Shown: in pieces, positions 14,227 to 16,158 of the stretch
Layout: each line of letters begins with the position of its first letter
How positions within the stretch are numbered: the first letter of the stretch is position 1
Source of the DNA: Clostridia bacterium
GTDB lineage: Bacteria > Bacillota_E > SLMV01 > PUMD01
Length of the DNA stretch: 16,158 nucleotides
NCBI GenBank assembly: GCA_003563755.1
Contig: PWUB01000264.1
Coordinates: 1-16,158 of the forward strand
Direction: 5' to 3'
Position numbers and translations under genes: made by a program
Notes under the pieces: model-generated
Database searches by the model: none
What the model was told of the DNA's origin: nothing
Seen by the model: only the letters and a program-made list of their open reading frames with translations

Positions 14227-14256
14227 TAGTAGCTGCGGGATCTCGAGGGGATATGC
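14227..14256 (-). promoter_or_regulatory. Possible sigma-G-like promoter of the spore protein gene
   Basis: On the minus strand GCATA (14256-14252) is followed after 18 bases by GCTACTA (14233-14227), five of seven to the sigma-G -10 CATACTA. The start point would fall just before the AGGAGG at 14220, leaving almost no room to translate from GTG 14223. The match is modest. The rest of the gap to 14311 shows nothing else I can name. Confidence 0.3.
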
Positions 14257-14311
14257 GGAGCTGCTAGTTCAATTAATGGAAGATGATGTGCGGCACCTAA
14301 GGGGCAGACAA

Positions 14312-14355
14312 CCCGCACCGGTCACCATTCGCCCCTGAAGGGACGTGGGTGCGGG
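14312..14355 (-). terminator. Hairpin after the GGDEF gene, weak intrinsic terminator candidate
   Basis: CCCGCACC (14312-14319) and GGTGCGGG (14348-14355) can form an eight-pair stem, with a smaller CCC/GGG hairpin with TGAA loop (14333-14342) inside. It starts seven bases past the GGDEF stop on the minus strand and is followed there by TTGTCT, a poor U-tract. It would separate the GGDEF gene from the spore gene. Confidence 0.4.
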
Positions 14356-14362
14356 AGAGTCA

Positions 14363-16158
14363 TCATTCGGACGAAACCACGCGGCCCAGGGCCTGCACCA
14401 CCTCGGGATCAAACTGCGATCCGGCATGGTCATTCATCCTGACCAGGGCCTCCTCGGAGGACAGTCCGTCACCGGCTTCATCCCTCGTCAGGGTGTGGAA
14501 AGCATCGACAACGGCCATGATCCTCGCCAAGAGGGGGATCTCCTCTCCGGCCAGGCCGTGGGGGTGTCCCTCGCCGTTGTACCACTCCCGATGATGCAAA
14601 AGTGCTTCCGCCACGGGTGCAAACTCCCTGGTTGCCCTGGCTATTCGGTAGCCCAGGTCCGGGTGCGGCTCCACACCCTTGTTGTCACCATCGAGGTTGT
14701 CCGTCATCAGGGGGACAGAATCGGAGCCCGAGACCCTTCCGATATCGTGGAGCTGGGCGAGGATCTCGAGGTTTCTCAGTTCGCTGTCGTGAAGGTCCAG
14801 TTCCCGTCCCAGGGCAACACTCGTCTCCTGGAGGAACCTGACGCGCTCCCGCTGCTCGGGCGTCTTCTCCACGACGCCTCTCAGCGACTTCACTATGGAC
14901 TGCCGGACGCTGTCACTCCGGAGCATCTTGTCCCGGTACATCCGCACCTCTGCCTCGCTGAAGAGATTCCAGACATCCTCGCCTTCCCCGGACTTGGTGG
15001 CAGCCCCGATGGACACGGAGACGGCGTAGTGTTGATGCGTGCTCTCTCTCAATCGCTGCGTCAACCTGGTGACTATCCCCTCCGCCTGTTCAAAGGAGGT
15101 GTCTGGAAGCAGGATGGCGAACTCGTCGCCTCCAATGCGCGCCACCACATCCTCCTGTCGGCATCCCTCCTTCAGGGTGGCAGCGACCCTCTGCAGAAGG
15201 CGGTCTCCCTCCTGGTGACCGAAGACATCGTTGATGAGCTTGAGGCCGTTGATGTCCGCCATGAGGATCGACAGCGGCAGCTGCCGCGGCACGTCGAGGC
15301 GGGCCAGCTCGTTCTCGAAGTAAGCGCGGTTGAAGAGTCCGGTGAGCTGGTCGTGAAAGCTCAGGTAGCGCAGCCGGCGTTCTGCCTCCTTTCGCTGGGT
15401 AACGTCGCGTATCACGACGAGATCCGCGGGCCTACCTCTGTAGCTGACAACGTTGACGTTGAGCTCCACGTGCACCCGGTGCCCGTCTCGATGGTTCATC
15501 ACCGTTTCGTAGACACTCGGTGCATCCTCACCCCGGTCGCGGGCCCGGCTCATCTCCTCGAGGCGGTTCCGTTCTTCTTCGTGTATCAGCCGCAGCCAGT
15601 CGGAATCGAGGACCTCCTCGGCCCTGTATCCGAGGATGGTCTCCACCGCCGGGTTCACGTAGACATATCGATCATCCTGGGCGATCACGATTATGTCCCG
15701 AACGTTTTCCACCAGGGTGCGATACTTCATCTCACTCTCCCGCAGGGCCTGCTGGGCCCGTCTCTCGACGGTGCGCTCCCTCACGGAGCCGACTATCTGC
15801 ACCGTCTCATCGCCACTGATGATGGGAGAAAGCTGAACAGCGAAATAGCCCGTTCTGCCTCGCCGCTCGATCCGGGTCTCGAAAGTGGTGAACTCCCGGG
15901 TCACCCGGCAGTCGTGCAGCCGCTGCAGGATGGCCGGCCACGCCTCCGGGGGGAGCAGCTGGGAACCGCGGATACCGCTTGACTCTCCCGGGGAGCGGCC
16001 GAGCATCCGCTCGAAGGCCGAATTGGCCTCGGTGAGAACGAAATCATCCTCCCCTGCAACTGGCTCCACCAGGAACATCCCGTCCTGGGTGCCCTCCAGC
16101 AGAACCTCGTACCGGGATGCCAGCTCCTCGGCCCCGAGCCGCTGTTCCTCCAGGCGGA
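14363..16158 (-). CDS. PAS-PAS-GGDEF-HD-GYP c-di-GMP signalling protein (N-terminus beyond window)
   Basis: Partial gene: the frame stays open to the right edge, adding 26 residues before the Met at 16078, so that Met is internal. Numbering from it, a PAS domain spans about -15 to 105, a second PAS about 115-230, and GGDEF about 237-395 with an intact GGDEF motif (316-320) and an RxxD inhibitory site (RQED, 307-310) five residues before it. These are features of an active, feedback-regulated diguanylate cyclase. A C-terminal HD-GYP-like domain (400-570) has HDIGR (444-448), HH (495-496), GHP (504-506) instead of GYP, and VVDAF. The first expected metal-ligand histidine is Gln (EKTPEQRERV, 404-413). 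Phosphodiesterase activity is therefore doubtful (inference). Any sensor or membrane region farther upstream is outside the window. Confidence 0.92.
   Translation of the reverse strand, partial: RLEEQRLGAEELASRYEVLLEGTQDGMFLVEPVAGEDDFVLTEANSAFERMLGRSPGESSGIRGSQLLPPEAWPAILQRLHDCRVTREFTTFETRIERRGRTGYFAVQLSPIISGDETVQIVGSVRERTVERRAQQALRESEMKYRTLVENVRDIIVIAQDDRYVYVNPAVETILGYRAEEVLDSDWLRLIHEEERNRLEEMSRARDRGEDAPSVYETVMNHRDGHRVHVELNVNVVSYRGRPADLVVIRDVTQRKEAERRLRYLSFHDQLTGLFNRAYFENELARLDVPRQLPLSILMADINGLKLINDVFGHQEGDRLLQRVAATLKEGCRQEDVVARIGGDEFAILLPDTSFEQAEGIVTRLTQRLRESTHQHYAVSVSIGAATKSGEGEDVWNLFSEAEVRMYRDKMLRSDSVRQSIVKSLRGVVEKTPEQRERVRFLQETSVALGRELDLHDSELRNLEILAQLHDIGRVSGSDSVPLMTDNLDGDNKGVEPHPDLGYRIARATREFAPVAEALLHHREWYNGEGHPHGLAGEEIPLLARIMAVVDAFHTLTRDEAGDGLSSEEALVRMNDHAGSQFDPEVVQALGRVVSSE

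Noticed and set aside
15843..16078. Start of the GGDEF protein at the ATG at 16078
   Set aside because: The frame is open to the window edge and the residues before this Met (SRYEVLLEGTQDG) complete the PAS domain, so the real start is outside.

Overview
The window looks like a chromosomal segment of a GC-rich, endospore-forming Bacillota (Clostridia/Limnochordia-like). The evidence is a ytrH-ytrI pair beside dnaE, an alpha/beta-type small acid-soluble spore protein, strong AGGAGG-type ribosome sites, many GTG starts, and a yeaC-yeaD-yebA-like MoxR/DUF58/transglutaminase operon. I see no insertion sequence, prophage gene, CRISPR array, tRNA or rRNA. The genus cannot be named from this sequence alone.

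Layout. (1) 1-4198, minus strand: an operon read dnaE > fxsA > mrp (mrp runs off the left edge), with almost no gaps. (2) 4285-5081, plus strand, divergent from dnaE: ytrH and ytrI, overlapping by four bases; both are sporulation membrane proteins in Bacillus. (3) 5085-8479, minus strand: aspartate aminotransferase > murD > endonuclease III-like glycosylase. A very stable hairpin lies between the first two, and the last two overlap by eight bases. (4) About 8480-9039: a 560-base divergent control region. It is hairpin-rich on the aspB side. On the other side it is AT-richer, with facing promoter candidates whose -10 elements overlap and a cluster of CAAC/GTTG boxes. (5) 9040-13914, plus strand: moxR, DUF58 and transglutaminase genes in one operon. 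(6) 13915-14223, minus strand: a spore protein gene whose stop codon abuts the transglutaminase stop. (7) 14363 to the right edge, minus strand: a PAS-PAS-GGDEF-HD-GYP protein whose N-terminus lies outside the window.

How the parts fit. The window combines replication and repair (DnaE, Nth), wall precursor synthesis (MurD), amino-acid metabolism (AspB), Fe-S carriage (Mrp), sporulation (YtrH, YtrI, SASP), an envelope-associated chaperone/protease-like operon and c-di-GMP signalling. Most genes are ordinary. The least explained parts are the aspB-moxR control region, the spore protein with an altered germination-protease site and an unclear start codon, and the HD-GYP domain with altered metal-site residues.
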